Assembly (NCBI GenBank): GCA_018433835.1
Contig: JAHDQM010000004.1
Span: forward strand, 1-43,001
Source: Methanoculleus sp.
Lineage (GTDB): Archaea; Halobacteriota; Methanomicrobia; Methanomicrobiales; Methanoculleaceae
Reading direction: 5' to 3'
Length of the DNA stretch: 43,001 nt
This document shows positions 42,805 to 43,001 of this stretch, piece after piece. The notes beneath the pieces were generated by a model, which was not told the origin of the DNA, searched no databases, and saw nothing but the letters and a program-made list of their open reading frames with translations. A program made the position numbers and the translations under genes. Each line of letters starts with the position of its first letter. The first letter of the stretch is position 1.

Positions 42805-43001
42805 CATGGTGCAGTGGACCGTGGTGTCTATCGCCATGAGGGGAGTGGGGACAACGGGGGGTGCGATGGGCGGCACGCCCGGAGTTCGAGCACCCGAAGG
42901 GTGCGGAGTGCGATGGGCGGCACGCCCGGAGTTCGAGCACCCGAAGGGTGCGGAGTGCGATGGGCGGCACGCCCGGAGTTCGAGCACCCGAAGGGTGCGG
43001 A
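42805..43001. repeat. Palindromic element F (left part) running off the window
   Basis: The left end catggtgcagtggaccgtgg, then ctatcgccatgaggggagtg, matches copies A, B and D. The central G-rich part is replaced by acaacggggggtgcgatggg, after which a tandem array begins. The right end must lie beyond 43001. Confidence 0.7.
42861..43001 (+). repeat. 47-bp tandem repeat, three exact copies
   Basis: A 47-base unit begins at 42861, 42908 and 42955, and the third copy ends exactly at the window end. Each unit contains two hairpins, GGGCG-gca-CGCCC and GCACCC-gaa-GGGTGC, joined by ggagttcgag. All three copies are identical, so the expansion is recent. The array probably continues outside. Confidence 0.9.

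Noticed and set aside
42861..43001. Regular repeats at the window end as a possible CRISPR array
   Set aside because: The 47-base units follow one another directly with no unique spacers, and no cas gene is near.

Overview
The window comes from a GC-rich euryarchaeon, most likely a hydrogenotrophic methanogen of the order Methanomicrobiales (Methanoculleus-like). The pointers are PGF-CTERM surface proteins, archaeal BRE/TATA promoters, a proteasome-activating nucleotidase (PAN), an aconitase-X small subunit of the archaeal mevalonate route, a form III RuBisCO, a YcaO-TfuA pair and an ArcS-type tRNA-modification domain. No methyl-coenzyme M reductase gene is present, so the methanogen call is inferred from gene content.

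Layout. 1-2.5 kb: the end of a PIN-domain gene, gene remnants joined by repeat modules, then small secreted or membrane proteins. 2.5-7.8 kb: a minus-strand lipoprotein with a frameshifted small membrane gene, then a plus-strand ABC exporter operon (ATPase, permease, secreted NEW3 protein). 7.8-12.6 kb: a 938-residue sensor kinase, a PIN-like protein and a FemAB-like transferase. 12.8-16.1 kb: a tight operon of E1-like enzyme, MoaD, MoaE, YcaO and TfuA. 16.1-18.6 kb: weak small ORFs, an ArsR regulator with a membrane partner, a tRNA-like remnant and a frameshifted hydrolase. 18.7-20 kb: form III RuBisCO. 20.4-21.2 kb: an ArcS-like protein. 21.4-27.7 kb: uvrA-uvrC-uvrB with start/stop overlaps. 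28.2-33.1 kb: PspC-like protein, RecQ-like helicase, N-formylglutamate amidohydrolase-like protein, a collapsed SNF transporter pseudogene, peroxiredoxin and a CNNM/CorC-type protein. 33.9-37.6 kb: FKBP lipoprotein coupled to a 1067-residue TPR protein. 37.9-40.5 kb: tandem rubredoxin, DnaJ-TM protein and aconitase-X small subunit, divergent from PAN. 41-42.6 kb: an unknown protein, a ferredoxin scrap and a GNAT acetyltransferase.

The strongest unexplained signal is a family of intergenic palindromic elements at about 20.1, 27.9, 33.2, 40.7 and 42.8 kb, with partial copies near 0.4, 33.7, 41.7 and 42.65 kb. They share end sequences, a GC-rich central hairpin and a variable set of small hairpin modules with compensating stem changes. 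They encode no transposase. They look like a non-autonomous, modular repeat family, and several copies lie beside broken genes.

The most interesting gene cluster is E1-MoaD-MoaE-YcaO-TfuA. It could join a sulfur-carrier system to peptide thioamidation, probably of McrA, in one translationally coupled operon.
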